Shown: piece by piece, positions 24,940 to 34,388 of the stretch | How the letters are laid out: every line of letters begins with the position of its first letter | Numbering within the stretch: position 1 is the stretch's first letter | Assembly (NCBI GenBank): GCA_025057995.1 | Contig: JANXEW010000001.1 | Coordinates: 310,001-374,000, forward strand | DNA length: 64,000 nt | Reading direction: 5' to 3' | From: Thermofilaceae archaeon | Lineage (GTDB): Archaea > Thermoproteota > Thermoprotei > Thermofilales > Thermofilaceae | Program-made: the position numbers and the translations under genes | Notes under the pieces: generated by a model | Databases searched by the model: none | What the model was told of the DNA's origin: nothing | What the model saw: only the letters and a program-made list of their open reading frames with translations

Positions 24940-27078
24940 GTGGACGCACGTCACAAGGTTGTCGCTGTGCTTGTCTTCCTCTTTGTAGCAGTTATCTTCT
25001 TCTACCGCTTTATAATTTGGGGTGGAGTGAACTCTTCTGGAGGCATAGATGTTGGAAATAGTGACGCCACCGGAGAGGACGTCGGCTTCTGCAAGTGTCA
25101 CGGTGAGCCGGTGAAAATCTACGTTTCGCCGAAAGGCTCCGACTCTTGGTCTGGTTTCTACCCGGAACCCCTACCTGATGGAAGCGACGGTCCGTTAGCT
25201 ACGCTTACAGCTGCTCGAGACAGGTTGAGGGAGCTGAGGAGGGAATGCAAACCTGTCGTCGTTATGGTTAGAAACGGAACTTACCGGCTGAACACGCCGT
25301 TAACCTTGGGTCCAGAGGATTCAGGTTGCGAAAAGTGTCCTGTGGTATGGCAAGCTTACCCTGGGGAAAACCCGGTTATAAGCGGCGGTAGGCCTATACT
25401 CAGCTTCCGCGAGGATAAGTTGGGCAAAACTCCGATATGGATAGCTGAGCTACCCGAGGCTGCTGAGGGCGTTTGGAGGTTCAAGCAGCTTTTCGTGAAC
25501 GGGGAGCGTAGGACGAGGTCGAGGCTGCCGAAGCAAGGTTTCTACAGGATTACAAGCGTCCCAAGCTACTCTGGTAAAACGCTCCGGGAACTGCAGCTTT
25601 TCGAAGGCTCTGACGAGTTCGCCTTTAAACCCGGCGAGTTGAAGTCTTGGAGAAACCTGAAAGACGTCGAGGTCGTGGTTCTACACTTCTGGATTGAGGA
25701 AAGGATACCGATCAAGTCGGTCGATGAGGCGAGAAGTTTAGTCAAGCTTAGTGAGAAGACCATTTTCGCGCTTAGAGACGGGTTTGTAGAAGAGTACCCG
25801 CGCTATTACGTTGAAAACGTCTTCGAGGCTTTAAGCGAACCGGGTGAATGGTACCTGGATGCTTCCGGCCTCCTCTACTATATCCCAAAGCCTGGCGAGG
25901 ACGTTAACTCGTCGGAGGTTGAAGCTCCGCGCCTGCTGTGGAGACTCCTCGAGGTTAAAGGCGACGTCAGCAAGGGTAAATTAGTTGAGAACATAATAAT
26001 TAGAGGGTTAACCTTCGAGTATGCCGACTGGGAGCACGTTTTATCTCCTCAAGCTGCGGTAAACGTGCCCGGGGCGATACACCTTGAAGGGGCGCGCAAC
26101 GTCGTAATAGAAAACTGTACCGTGAGACGTGTCGGCGGTTACGCTATAGAGGTAGGACGAGGCTGTAAGGGTATTAGGATCGAGAAGTGCCGTCTCTACA
26201 ACTTAGGCGCGGGCGGCGTAAAGGTGGGGGAGCAGAACTTGCCTGACAGTGAACTAGAAAGGGTTGAGTTCATAGACGTAGTTGAAAACGAGATAAGGGA
26301 TTGCGGCCGTGTCTTCTACAGTGCTGTCGGGGTTTGGGTTGGGCAGGCGAGGTTTGTAAGAGTATTGAAGAACAAGATAAGCAACCTCTACTACACTGGT
26401 GTATCCGTCGGCTGGACTTGGGGGTACGGGGAAAGCTTTGCTTGTTGTAACGTAGTAGAAGGTAACGTCATACACGACGTGGGTTTGGGTTTGTTAAGCG
26501 ATATGGGAGGGATCTACACGCTCGGGGTGCAGCCGGGCACGGTGATCAGGGGGAACGTTGTCTACAACGTGAACGCTTACCAATACGGGGGATGGGGGAT
26601 CTACCTCGACGAAGGAAGTAGCTACATAACTGTAGAAGGCAACGTTGTCTACGATACGTCGCACGGCGGCTTCCATCAACACTACGGCCGGTTGAACGTC
26701 GTTAGAGACAACGTTTTCGCATTCGGTAGGGATGGGAACGTCATCTTGAGTAGAGGGGAAGAGGGTTACACAGCTTTCATCTTCGAGAGGAACATCGTTC
26801 TATCGAATGGCTCACCCATCTTCAAGGGGGGCTACGCGCAACGTTTCACGTCTAGAAACATAGTCAGCAACCGTAACGTACTATGGGACTTAAGCGGTAA
26901 CTTAGTCATATGCAACGAACAATTAACAGGAAAAGTGTACACGATTGAAGAGTGGCAGGCCCTAGGTTACGACACCGTCTCCTCGTTTAAAGACCCACAG
27001 TTCGTAGATCCAGTTCGAAGGGATTTCACATTGAAAGAAACGTCTCCAGCCTTCAAGCTCGGCTTCAGAAGGCTCTAA
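24940..27078 (+). CDS. Membrane-anchored right-handed beta-helix protein, probable polysaccharide-active enzyme
   Basis: The N-terminus is a short cytoplasmic tip plus one span (VVAVLVFLFVAVIFFYRFIIW), so the bulk faces outside. KIYVSPKGSDSWSG, then ATLTAARDRLREL and VRNGTYRLNTPLTLGPEDSG, is the cap found in secreted parallel beta-helix glycoside hydrolases and lyases. From residue 340 on there are repeating turns such as NVVIENCTVRRVGGYAIEVG, ending near HQHYGRLNVVRDN. With 712 residues, this resembles GH141-like or related beta-helix enzymes, but I cannot fix the family or the substrate. Start GTG 24940 is chosen because it gives a complete anchor. Confidence 0.75.
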   Translation: MDARHKVVAVLVFLFVAVIFFYRFIIWGGVNSSGGIDVGNSDATGEDVGFCKCHGEPVKIYVSPKGSDSWSGFYPEPLPDGSDGPLATLTAARDRLRELRRECKPVVVMVRNGTYRLNTPLTLGPEDSGCEKCPVVWQAYPGENPVISGGRPILSFREDKLGKTPIWIAELPEAAEGVWRFKQLFVNGERRTRSRLPKQGFYRITSVPSYSGKTLRELQLFEGSDEFAFKPGELKSWRNLKDVEVVVLHFWIEERIPIKSVDEARSLVKLSEKTIFALRDGFVEEYPRYYVENVFEALSEPGEWYLDASGLLYYIPKPGEDVNSSEVEAPRLLWRLLEVKGDVSKGKLVENIIIRGLTFEYADWEHVLSPQAAVNVPGAIHLEGARNVVIENCTVRRVGGYAIEVGRGCKGIRIEKCRLYNLGAGGVKVGEQNLPDSELERVEFIDVVENEIRDCGRVFYSAVGVWVGQARFVRVLKNKISNLYYTGVSVGWTWGYGESFACCNVVEGNVIHDVGLGLLSDMGGIYTLGVQPGTVIRGNVVYNVNAYQYGGWGIYLDEGSSYITVEGNVVYDTSHGGFHQHYGRLNVVRDNVFAFGRDGNVILSRGEEGYTAFIFERNIVLSNGSPIFKGGYAQRFTSRNIVSNRNVLWDLSGNLVICNEQLTGKVYTIEEWQALGYDTVSSFKDPQFVDPVRRDFTLKETSPAFKLGFRRL

Positions 27079-27537
27079 GGCGTCCCCGCCGTACCGTGTA
27101 GTTCAGCTAGCTTGTAAACTATTAGCTTCAGCCTCCACTTCTCCCAACTTACACCTTGAAGCTTTTCGAAAACTCTTTTGAAGTCCCGGCTCCACCCTTA
27201 AGCCAGCATTTCCTCCATTCTCTGTAAGTATCCTCACGTGTATAGCGACGCATTCAGACGTCCTTTGCAGTAGTTATAAGGTCTGCTAGTCAACGCGGTA
27301 TAGCGTAGAGTGTTTTCTAGTCTACAGCGTCGACGTGTGAAGTTCAAAACATGACGGGGCTTTAATCCATAGGTTCAGATCCCTATCTGAACATGACCTG
27401 CAAGCCCGTCTAATGAGGTTGGAATTAAGGATCGTCAAGGGTATACTAAGAAGGCTTACTATACCCGTTTGATTCCTTCAGATAAGTTGAGTTATGTTTA
27501 ATAGAAGAGTGACGAAGCTTTTCCAGTTACTCTTTAA
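27079..27537. other. Spacer between beta-helix and ATPase genes
   Basis: No coding frame is convincing. The left half (27079-27340) shows nothing I can name. The right half carries the structured element described separately at 27348-27466. Confidence 0.45.
27348..27466. repeat. Nested inverted repeats, candidate structured RNA or binding element
   Basis: GACGGGGCTT (27353-27362) pairs with AAGCCCGTC (27402-27410) with one bulged base. Between them GTTCAGAT (27373-27380) and ATCTGAAC (27385-27392) form a perfect 8-base hairpin with loop CCCT. The direct repeat AACATGAC occurs at 27348-27355 and 27390-27397. A second hairpin follows at 27439-27466: GGGTATA-c-TAAG, loop AAGG, CTTA-c-TATACCC. 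The strand and function are unknown. It resembles no tRNA or box C/D RNA. Confidence 0.5.
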
Positions 27538-28806
27538 TCATGCCCTAACCAACCATTTCCAAAGAGGGGTGAAGTTAACTACTCTACCTCCTACCTCTAC
27601 CTTGTCCTCGTAATCCCAAGTTATTACTTGAAGGTTTTTGCAACCAGTGTTTTCTGAGGCTTCTAGGAGAGACTTTATCTCCCTCCTGTTTACTTCGTCT
27701 CTCCCCCTCGCATACGTCACCTGGATCAACTCTTGAACGCTTGCCCCCTCCTTTAATACGAAGTCTACTTCACCTCCTTGCCTGTTTCTCCAGTAGTAGA
27801 TTTCTAGCATGGGTCTCTCGTTGCTAGCTCTAACCAGCTCTAGGAAAACAGCGTTCTCCATAAGTTTCCCTATGTCTTCTGAAAACCTTGCAACCTTAGA
27901 TAAGCCAGTGTCACATAAGTAGACTTTCTTCGGCCAGCTTTCCCTCTGGTACACTTTAAGAGAATACCTGTTTAAGAAGAAAACTGCTACAGAGTCTCGA
28001 ACCCTATCCACGTAGCTGTAGAGGGTGTTCTTGCTGAAGCCCTTTAGATTAACAGTCTTCAATATTCTGTTTACACTGAACTCCTGAGAGAAATTCTGGA
28101 GGAAGAACGCGAGCAGAAATCTGGCTAGACTCAAGTTCTTGAGGTTGTGTCTTTCAATAATGTCACGGAACAGTATCATGTCGGAATACTCTTTTAGTAT
28201 CCTCGTTTTCTCAGTTTCTTCAAAGACGACTTCTGGAAAACCACCGTAGTCCAAGTATTCCCTAAGGTGGGCTTTCAATTTAGCTTCTGCATCCATCGTC
28301 GAAGGCTTCAGAAGGGTCACGTTTTTGGCCTTTAGAAACTCCCGGAAGCTGAAGGGTAACAGTATGTAGGAGAAAGTCCTACCTCTTAGTTGCGTAGCTA
28401 TCTCTCTGCTCAAAAGCTTGGATGAAGACCCTGTAACGAAAATACTGTAATTCTGTAAGTCTAGAAGCTCCCTCAAAGCCCTCTCCCATCCGGGGACGTT
28501 CTGCACCTCGTCGAAGAATATATTCTCAGGCTCACGTCCTGAGACCTCAACATAAATCCTTACTAGATCCCTGATATCCGTAAACTCTATACCGTAGAGC
28601 CGAGTATCCTCAAAGTTGAGGTATAGCGAACCCTCTCGATTACGGCTTATAAGTTGGTAAAAATAGTACGTTTTACCAGCCCTACGTGGACCAATAATGG
28701 AGATTATCCTGTCCCTTCTCCACGGAACCTTTAACTCCCTCTCGACGCCTCTGGGAACGTTCCTGCTAATCCACTCGGAGACGTAGTCTACAATCCTTCG
28801 TTGCAT
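27538..28806 (-). CDS. AAA ATPase with DUF4143 C-terminal domain (COG1373)
   Basis: Walker A GPRRAGKT is at residues 39-46 and Walker B IFFDE at 96-100, followed by VQNVPGWERALREL and the sensor FVTGSSSKLLSRE, then a DUF4143 half with YWRNRQGGEVDFVLKEG, a restriction-nuclease-like core (the E-V-D-F and K). The family is common in archaea and linked to mobile or defence settings, but its function is unproven. ATG 28806 (422 residues) is preferred to a start 108 bases upstream, because the intervening DNA is a promoter-like palindrome (28817-28848). There is no partner gene on the same strand. Confidence 0.85.
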   Translation of the reverse strand: MQRRIVDYVSEWISRNVPRGVERELKVPWRRDRIISIIGPRRAGKTYYFYQLISRNREGSLYLNFEDTRLYGIEFTDIRDLVRIYVEVSGREPENIFFDEVQNVPGWERALRELLDLQNYSIFVTGSSSKLLSREIATQLRGRTFSYILLPFSFREFLKAKNVTLLKPSTMDAEAKLKAHLREYLDYGGFPEVVFEETEKTRILKEYSDMILFRDIIERHNLKNLSLARFLLAFFLQNFSQEFSVNRILKTVNLKGFSKNTLYSYVDRVRDSVAVFFLNRYSLKVYQRESWPKKVYLCDTGLSKVARFSEDIGKLMENAVFLELVRASNERPMLEIYYWRNRQGGEVDFVLKEGASVQELIQVTYARGRDEVNRREIKSLLEASENTGCKNLQVITWDYEDKVEVGGRVVNFTPLWKWLVRA

Positions 28807-28816
28807 AGGTATAGTA

Positions 28817-28848
28817 ATAGGGAAAATTTCCTTTAAAATTTTCCCTAT
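28817..28848 (-). promoter_or_regulatory. 13-base perfect inverted repeat over the ATPase promoter
   Basis: ATAGGGAAAATTT (28817-28829) and AAATTTTCCCTAT (28836-28848) are exact complements around CCTTTA. On the minus strand the centre reads as a TATA-like TTTTAAAGG about 25 bases before ATG 28806. It looks like an operator for autoregulation. Confidence 0.7.
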
Positions 28849-29175
28849 GAGAAAGAAAATAATGAACCGAACGCATGGCTCCGAAAACGTGTTATGCGGA
28901 AACGCACGTGGCATCTTGAGCTAACCTCTAAAACCTAATCGTAACCTTCACTCAATAGACGATACCTGATATGAGAGGATGTATGAGACAAATGCACACA
29001 TAGCTAGTTCTAGAGCCTTCTCTCGACCTTTTCACAAAAGCTCCTGTATACGTTGACATCACAAAATTTTGCCAGGAAGTTGTAAAATAGAAAATTAAAT
29101 TAATCAAGACAAAGAAGCTTTTTTTAAAAAATACAGTGTTAAATCTTGGGAAGACCATAATGCAAAGTAGAGTAG
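28849..29175. other. AT-rich spacer upstream of the DUF4143 gene
   Basis: The spacer is AT-rich, with a TTTTTTT-AAAAAA tract near 29118-29130 and a poly-A region before the tRNA-Val 3' end. The T/A tract lies downstream of tRNA-Val in its direction of transcription and may end it. No gene is seen. Confidence 0.4.
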
Positions 29176-29273
29176 TGGGCCCGCCGGGAATTGAACCCGG
29201 GACCTCCCGCGGTCTCGGCTGCATGGTGCGGGAGCTCGTGAGGCGGGCGTCCTAACCGCTAGACCACGGGCCC
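29176..29273 (-). tRNA. tRNA-Val(CAC) with a 25-base intron
   Basis: On the minus strand the acceptor stem is GGGCCCG/CGGGCCC with discriminator A. The D arm is GTCT...GGAC, the anticodon stem CCCGC/GCGGG, and the T arm CCGGG-TTCAATT-CCCGG. The loop is C-T-CAC-G, then an intron at 29212-29236, then C38; mature length is 73 bases. GGGCCCGTGGTCTAG is the usual archaeal valine tRNA start. A TATA-like CAATATATCG (29295-29304) lies about 27 bases upstream. CCA is not encoded. Confidence 0.92.
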
Positions 29274-29355
29274 TACATGGGGCACTTCCAGGGGCGATAT
29301 ATTGTTTGCTTTCACGTACGACGGGTTTTTATCTTAGCTTTACCCTCTATACTCA

Positions 29356-30507
29356 GTGAAGAGAGGGATAGCTGAGCTGCCATTGCATGAAGGTCACGTG
29401 CCTCGGTGGCTGGTCACTAGAATGAAGGAGCTAGCTCAACTAGTGGTCAAGCTCGTCGTCGAGGAGCATGGTACTGAAGGCTTACTTGAGCGCGTGGCTG
29501 ATCCACTGTGGTTTCAAGCCTTAAACAATATAATTGGAATGGATTGGGATTCTTCAGGTTCTACCACTGTTACGACCGCCATCTTAAAGGATGTCCTCAA
29601 CAAGTTGAACCTCGACGTTTACGCGGCCGGAGGGAAAGGAGATGCGAGCCTTAGGACGCCCGAAGAGCTTCAGCTTATCGCCGACAAGATCCGTCTAGAG
29701 GGAGAATACCTAACCAAAGTTTCAGCTCTAGTTGCTAAAGTAGACAGTTCTGCGTTACAAGCAGGCTACCAGCTTTACCACCACGTCTTCCTCGTGGACG
29801 ACGAGGGGAGGTGGGCTGTCGTACAGCAAGGCATGAACACAAAGGCTAGACTCGCCCGCAGGTACCACTGGTTCTCAGAGTCTCTCCACAGCTTTGTTGA
29901 AACTCCCCACCATGGCGTGAGTGGTGTCGCAGGGTATGCGCTTAACACAGTCGACTCCAATCTAGATGACCACAGAAAGCTTCTCGTAGATCTAGCGAAG
30001 GAAGACCCTAGTAAGCTGAACAACCTAATTAAACAGGCGTGGGCGGCTGCGCAAGGTATCACCCCACTCGTCTACTATGAGCCTTACCCCCTTGAGAAGG
30101 CTAGAACAGTTTTCAAAAAATATGCCAAGCTCGGCAACGTGACGCCCAACGGTAAAGCCTTGATCAAAGCTAGGGAGATGGGTGTCGAGAACTATGAGGA
30201 ATTGTTGTGCGTGAAAGGCGTGGGCCCCAGCACCGTGAGAGCGTTAGCGCTAGTCGCAGAGCTCGTTTACGAAACTCCCCCTTCGTGGAGGGATCCGGTA
30301 ACCCATCCTGTCGATCCCTTTAAGTTCGCGTACGCCGTCGGCGGTAAAGACGGTGTCCCCTTCCCCGTGGACAAGAAGACGTATGATGAACTTATCTCCA
30401 TCCTCAACGAGCTTATGCGAAGGGTGGACTCACCTTGGTCGATCAGACATTTATCAAAGTTAACGAAGACTTGGACACCGCCACCGAGCGAAAAGGTTCC
30501 AACTTAA
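29356..30507 (+). CDS. DUF763 protein with helix-hairpin-helix
   Basis: The start MKRGIAELPLHEGHVPRWL is the signature of the DUF763 (COG1415) family. GMDWDSSGSTTVTTAILKDVL, then LPLHEGH-like histidines and the VQQGMNTKARLARRYHWFSE segment, are strongly conserved. CVKGVGPSTVRALALVAELVY near residue 290 is a helix-hairpin-helix, so DNA or RNA binding is likely. The family is widespread in thermophilic archaea and some bacteria, but its activity is not established; a repair or nuclease role is only inferred. The length of 383 residues is normal. A TATA-like TTTTTATCTT lies 25-30 bases before GTG 29356. Confidence 0.88.
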   Translation: MKRGIAELPLHEGHVPRWLVTRMKELAQLVVKLVVEEHGTEGLLERVADPLWFQALNNIIGMDWDSSGSTTVTTAILKDVLNKLNLDVYAAGGKGDASLRTPEELQLIADKIRLEGEYLTKVSALVAKVDSSALQAGYQLYHHVFLVDDEGRWAVVQQGMNTKARLARRYHWFSESLHSFVETPHHGVSGVAGYALNTVDSNLDDHRKLLVDLAKEDPSKLNNLIKQAWAAAQGITPLVYYEPYPLEKARTVFKKYAKLGNVTPNGKALIKAREMGVENYEELLCVKGVGPSTVRALALVAELVYETPPSWRDPVTHPVDPFKFAYAVGGKDGVPFPVDKKTYDELISILNELMRRVDSPWSIRHLSKLTKTWTPPPSEKVPT

Positions 30508-30745
30508 AAAGCTTAAACGCTGTACTCAAGCTCTAAAACTCTGTAACAATACTCTTAATTCGCCGGACAGCTCTCCTACCTCTTTTTGACATCATTGAGC
30601 TCTCAAATACTAAAGGATTCTCTCCCTTATCCGTTAGCCACGTCTCAAACTCTCGACTCCATATAGACTCGTTATCGAAGCGGCTTCCACCGGGTAAAGA
30701 ATTCCAGGGTGCAGAGATAAATATCCACACCATGAAAGGACTCGC

Positions 30746-33700
30746 GTGACGGCTAGTCTAACGCTGCAGGAAGTTGAACGAAGGTTTTACGAGCTTCTTG
30801 CTGCATCAATCGTTGAATTCAAATGCGTAGACGAGTGGGTGAGAAAGGGGGAGAAGCTTAAGCTCCCCTACTACAGTGAACTGTGCCCAGACGACCTAGA
30901 AGTCTTCGAAAACCACTTTAACCTCCCTGAACTGAAAGGATCAAAATGGCTTCTAAGGCTCGACATAAGCGGCAACGGCCTTCTTCGCGTAAACGGCGTC
31001 CCCCGTCAGGGCGTTGACGAGCAACACAAGATAGCGGTTTTGGAACCTGGCGAGCTGAAAGTTACTCTAGAAGCTACTCCTCGTAGGCTCTTCGGTGAAA
31101 ACCCGTCCTTCTTCATCTTTGCGGGTTCTAGCGTCGCAGCGGTCCACTGGGAGACTTTTCACTTGGCTCTAGCGCTACTGGATGCCGTAAGCCTAGCCCG
31201 CAGCAAGCCTGATCTAATGCAACAGTTATCGGAAGCTGCAGCTGAGATGGAGTTGACGCCTAGCGTCTTACAGATTTACGCTCTACAAAGGTTGCTCTAT
31301 GGGCACCTGCTCCCAGAGGGGTCACCGGAGTACAGGAGTCTACGTTGGGATCTTTCCTACGTGGCCAACGTGTACGGTGACAGCGTAGCCAGATCCCTAC
31401 TTCAGGATACACCTAGACCTAGCCTCGAGGAAGTGTTGGAGACTGTAGAAAGGGTTAAAGCGCGGCTACCGAAAGGTGGGTCGGTAGGCAAGGTATACCT
31501 TTTCGGACACGCTCACATCGACACTGCCTGGCTCTGGCCGTTCAGCGAAACGAAGAGGAAGATAGTGAGAACTTTCTCGACGGTAGCCGGCTTAGCTAAA
31601 ATCGGGTACCGTTTCACGTACGTGCAAAGCGGGGCACAGAACTACAAGTGGCTTGAAGAGATTGACTCCGGGTTATTCGAGGAGGTGCGTAGCCTCGTAG
31701 AAAAGGGCTGCTGGCTACCTATAGGGGGAATGTGGGTGGAGTCAGACACGCAGCTCGTGTGGGGCGAGTCGCTTGCTAGGCAGTTCCTCTACGGTCAACT
31801 GTACTTCAAGGAAAAGTTTGGGAAGACCAGTCGAATAGGATGGTTGCCCGACAGTTTCGGCTTCTCCCCTCAGTTACCTCAACTGATGAAGAAAGCGGGC
31901 ATTGAAGTCTTCGTTACTCACAAAGTCATGTGGAACGACACGAACGAGTTCCCTTACCACGCGTTCATCTGGGAAGGACTCGACGGAAGCGAGGTAATCG
32001 CGCACATAATAGTCTCAACGTACAACGGAGCTTTAACAGCCAGCGAGTTGGTAGGACTCTGGGAAAGGTATAAGCAGAAGGATCTAGCGCCCGCTGTTCA
32101 CTCTTACGGATTTGGAGACGGTGGAGGAGGGCCGACGTTCCTAATGCTTGAGAGGTTGAAACACCTTAAAGGTTTTCCAGGGGTTCCCGAGCTAGTAGAT
32201 GCGCCTAGTGAGGAAGAGTACGTGGCCGAGCTTCAGCTTACCAAAGGTAAGCTACCTCGTTGGAAGGGGGAGATATACAACGAGTTCCACCGTGGTGTAT
32301 ATACTACGAACGCTAAAGTGAAGAAGTTGATGGCTGAAGCTGAAAGCGAAGCCAGATGGGCTGAATTATCTGCAACCTTAGCCAGCTTACTTAAGTCGAC
32401 CAAGTACCCGAGGAGTGAGCTGAGGGACGCATGGGAGCGTCTGCTGCGCTGCCAATTCCACGACGTTCTACCAGGCTCCTCTAACTTTGAGGCATACGAG
32501 GAGGCTTACAAGGATCTCGAAGAGGCTATAGCGAGTTTTAGAACTATAACAGCTAAGTCTCTTGAGACAATAGCTAGTGGAATAAACGTTCCTAAAGGTA
32601 GTCTCATCGTCTTCAACTGCCTGCCGTGGACGGTGAGGGCTCTCGTGGCGCTACCCGGTAACGGTTACATGCTCCCAGACGGGAGACCATTAACAGTCCA
32701 AGAGATCGACGGAAGATACGTAACCGTCGTAGAGGTTCCACCGACTGGTTATACGACGCTGCTACCTGGACGGCCGGCGGCAGCTGAAGGAGGTGCGACG
32801 GCAATGGTCGAAGGAGATAAAGTAATCCTTGAGAACGAAGTAATACGTGTAGTGGTAGGCGGAGACGGTAGCTTGCTGTCTTTATACGACAAACAGCTTA
32901 AGTCAGAAATGCTAGCTTCACCGAGCAACTTGATCAAAGCCCACTCGGATAAGCCTGGAAACTTCGACGCTTGGGACATAGATAAGTCGACTATAGAGTC
33001 TACCGGGCACGAGTTTAAAGTCGTTGAGAAACCTCAGGTAAAGGCTGCAGGACCAGTAATAGCGTCTGTTGAATACGCTCTAAAGTTCAAGAATTCGACG
33101 GTGCGCCAGAGGATTACAATACGTAAGAGTTCAAGGCTTCTCGAGGTTCGTACAGCCGTCGACTGGAGAGAGAAATGTTATCTAGTTAAGGCGTGGTTTA
33201 ACTTGAACGTTAAGACAGAGAAAGCGTACTTCGAAGTACCTTTCGGCGTAGTTGAAAGACGGACGATCCCGGCTAACAGTTGGGATGAAGCTAGATACGA
33301 GGTTCCAGCGCTCAGGTGGGTTGACTTCTCGGACGGTGAGAAGGGGTTAGCGATAATTTCGCCGACAAGGCACGGTTACAGCGTCAAAGGATCTAGGGTA
33401 GGTCTAAGCTTGTTAAAGTCTCCTCTACACCCCAACCCCTGGTCGGATTTAGGCTATCAAGAGATGGTCTACTACCTTTACCCACACCCGGGCGATTACA
33501 AAGTGGGAAGAGTTTACGAGAAAGCGTATGAAGCTTGGCTCAACGTAAAAGCTTTCGTAAAAAGAGATGGGGAAGGGGGTCTACCCCCGTCCTACAGCTT
33601 CCTTGAAACCCAGCCCGGAATAATTGTCGAAGCTGTGAAACTGAGCGAGGATGGAAACAGAATAACTCTCAGACTCTATGAAGTGGAAGGTAGGAAGCGT

Positions 33701-33847
33701 GAAACGACGCTAAAGTTTTCCACCCCCTTCGAAGCCTACGAGGCAAACCTACTGGAGGAGGAGCAGAAGCCTGTGGGGAAAGGCGCGAACCTTAGGATCC
33801 CCTTCGATGCTTTCGAAGTTAAAACGCTATTGCTTAAACAGGTTTAA
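30746..33847 (+). CDS. GH38 alpha-mannosidase (first copy)
   Basis: The 1033-residue enzyme has an N-terminal beta domain, then the GH38 catalytic domain: GHAHIDTAWLWPFSE gives the zinc ligands H255 and D259 region. GWLPDSFGFSPQLPQL carries the nucleophile D369. HSYGFGDGGGGP and RCQFHDVLPGSS follow, then the three-helix bundle and C-terminal beta-sandwiches (ENEVIRVVVGGDGSL). It hydrolyses alpha-mannosides and resembles the lysosomal/ER class II group in length. No signal peptide is seen, so it is cytoplasmic. GTG 30746 follows a TATA-like GATAAATATCC by about 28 bases. A second GH38 gene lies at 35206. Confidence 0.94.
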   Translation: MTASLTLQEVERRFYELLAASIVEFKCVDEWVRKGEKLKLPYYSELCPDDLEVFENHFNLPELKGSKWLLRLDISGNGLLRVNGVPRQGVDEQHKIAVLEPGELKVTLEATPRRLFGENPSFFIFAGSSVAAVHWETFHLALALLDAVSLARSKPDLMQQLSEAAAEMELTPSVLQIYALQRLLYGHLLPEGSPEYRSLRWDLSYVANVYGDSVARSLLQDTPRPSLEEVLETVERVKARLPKGGSVGKVYLFGHAHIDTAWLWPFSETKRKIVRTFSTVAGLAKIGYRFTYVQSGAQNYKWLEEIDSGLFEEVRSLVEKGCWLPIGGMWVESDTQLVWGESLARQFLYGQLYFKEKFGKTSRIGWLPDSFGFSPQLPQLMKKAGIEVFVTHKVMWNDTNEFPYHAFIWEGLDGSEVIAHIIVSTYNGALTASELVGLWERYKQKDLAPAVHSYGFGDGGGGPTFLMLERLKHLKGFPGVPELVDAPSEEEYVAELQLTKGKLPRWKGEIYNEFHRGVYTTNAKVKKLMAEAESEARWAELSATLASLLKSTKYPRSELRDAWERLLRCQFHDVLPGSSNFEAYEEAYKDLEEAIASFRTITAKSLETIASGINVPKGSLIVFNCLPWTVRALVALPGNGYMLPDGRPLTVQEIDGRYVTVVEVPPTGYTTLLPGRPAAAEGGATAMVEGDKVILENEVIRVVVGGDGSLLSLYDKQLKSEMLASPSNLIKAHSDKPGNFDAWDIDKSTIESTGHEFKVVEKPQVKAAGPVIASVEYALKFKNSTVRQRITIRKSSRLLEVRTAVDWREKCYLVKAWFNLNVKTEKAYFEVPFGVVERRTIPANSWDEARYEVPALRWVDFSDGEKGLAIISPTRHGYSVKGSRVGLSLLKSPLHPNPWSDLGYQEMVYYLYPHPGDYKVGRVYEKAYEAWLNVKAFVKRDGEGGLPPSYSFLETQPGIIVEAVKLSEDGNRITLRLYEVEGRKRETTLKFSTPFEAYEANLLEEEQKPVGKGANLRIPFDAFEVKTLLLKQV

Positions 33848-34283
33848 CGAAGAAACTTGAGTAGAACGTTAAACGTTTTTGAATCTTTTAAAGAACAGTT
33901 TACTAGACTTCCCCCAGTGACCAACGATTATAGCAGGCAATACGTTACCGGATTCCCACTTCTTCTCATTCAGTAGGAGTAAAATGTCCTAGCAATCTGA
34001 CTTATCGTTAACGGTAGATTTTTCACGAAAATAGACCGATTTAGAAATCCTTTTTCAAGTGTATTTCTTTTCATGATCTTTGCACGCTGCTCGAAACGGA
34101 TACTGTTTGACGAGGACATGCGTGTGCCTTGAAACACAAGAGATCGATCAACGTGACGAAAACCCTCCTATTCAAGTTAACGGAAAGCCTTCGACGTTAG
34201 TCCTAGCTTCACCGACTTAATTGAAAGCCCCTTCGTTTTGTAAGCATAAAATTTAAACCCACTCAAATAAAGGAGCTCAGCAG
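33848..34283. other. Spacer between GH38 gene and tRNA-Met, no gene seen
   Basis: The spacer is AT-rich with T runs soon after the GH38 stop (near 33880 and 34050-34070) that may stop transcription. ATAAAATTTAAA at 34246-34257 is the likely TATA of tRNA-Met. I see nothing else. Confidence 0.45.
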
Positions 34284-34388
34284 GGGCCCGTAGCTCAGCT
34301 AGGTAGAGCACCCGGCTCATAGCCGGACTGTATCAGAACCGTTTGGTTAGAGACCGGGGGGTCCCGGGTTCGAATCCCGGCGGGCCCA
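34284..34388 (+). tRNA. Elongator tRNA-Met(CAT) with a 31-base intron
   Basis: The acceptor stem is GGGCCCG/CGGGCCC with discriminator A. The D arm is GCTC...GAGC, the anticodon stem CCCGG/CCGGG, and the T arm CCGGG-TTCGAAT-CCCGG. The loop is C-T-CAT-A, interrupted by an intron at 34322-34352 that itself can form AACC-gttt-GGTT. Mature length is 74 bases. The perfect G1-C72 pair and absence of the three consecutive G-C pairs of an initiator at the lower anticodon stem suggest the elongator type; a tRNA-Ile with modified CAU is the alternative. Confidence 0.85.

Noticed and set aside
30533-30733. 66-codon minus-strand frame in the spacer before the first GH38 gene
   Set aside because: Weak start and no promoter; the spacer is explained by the GH38 promoter.
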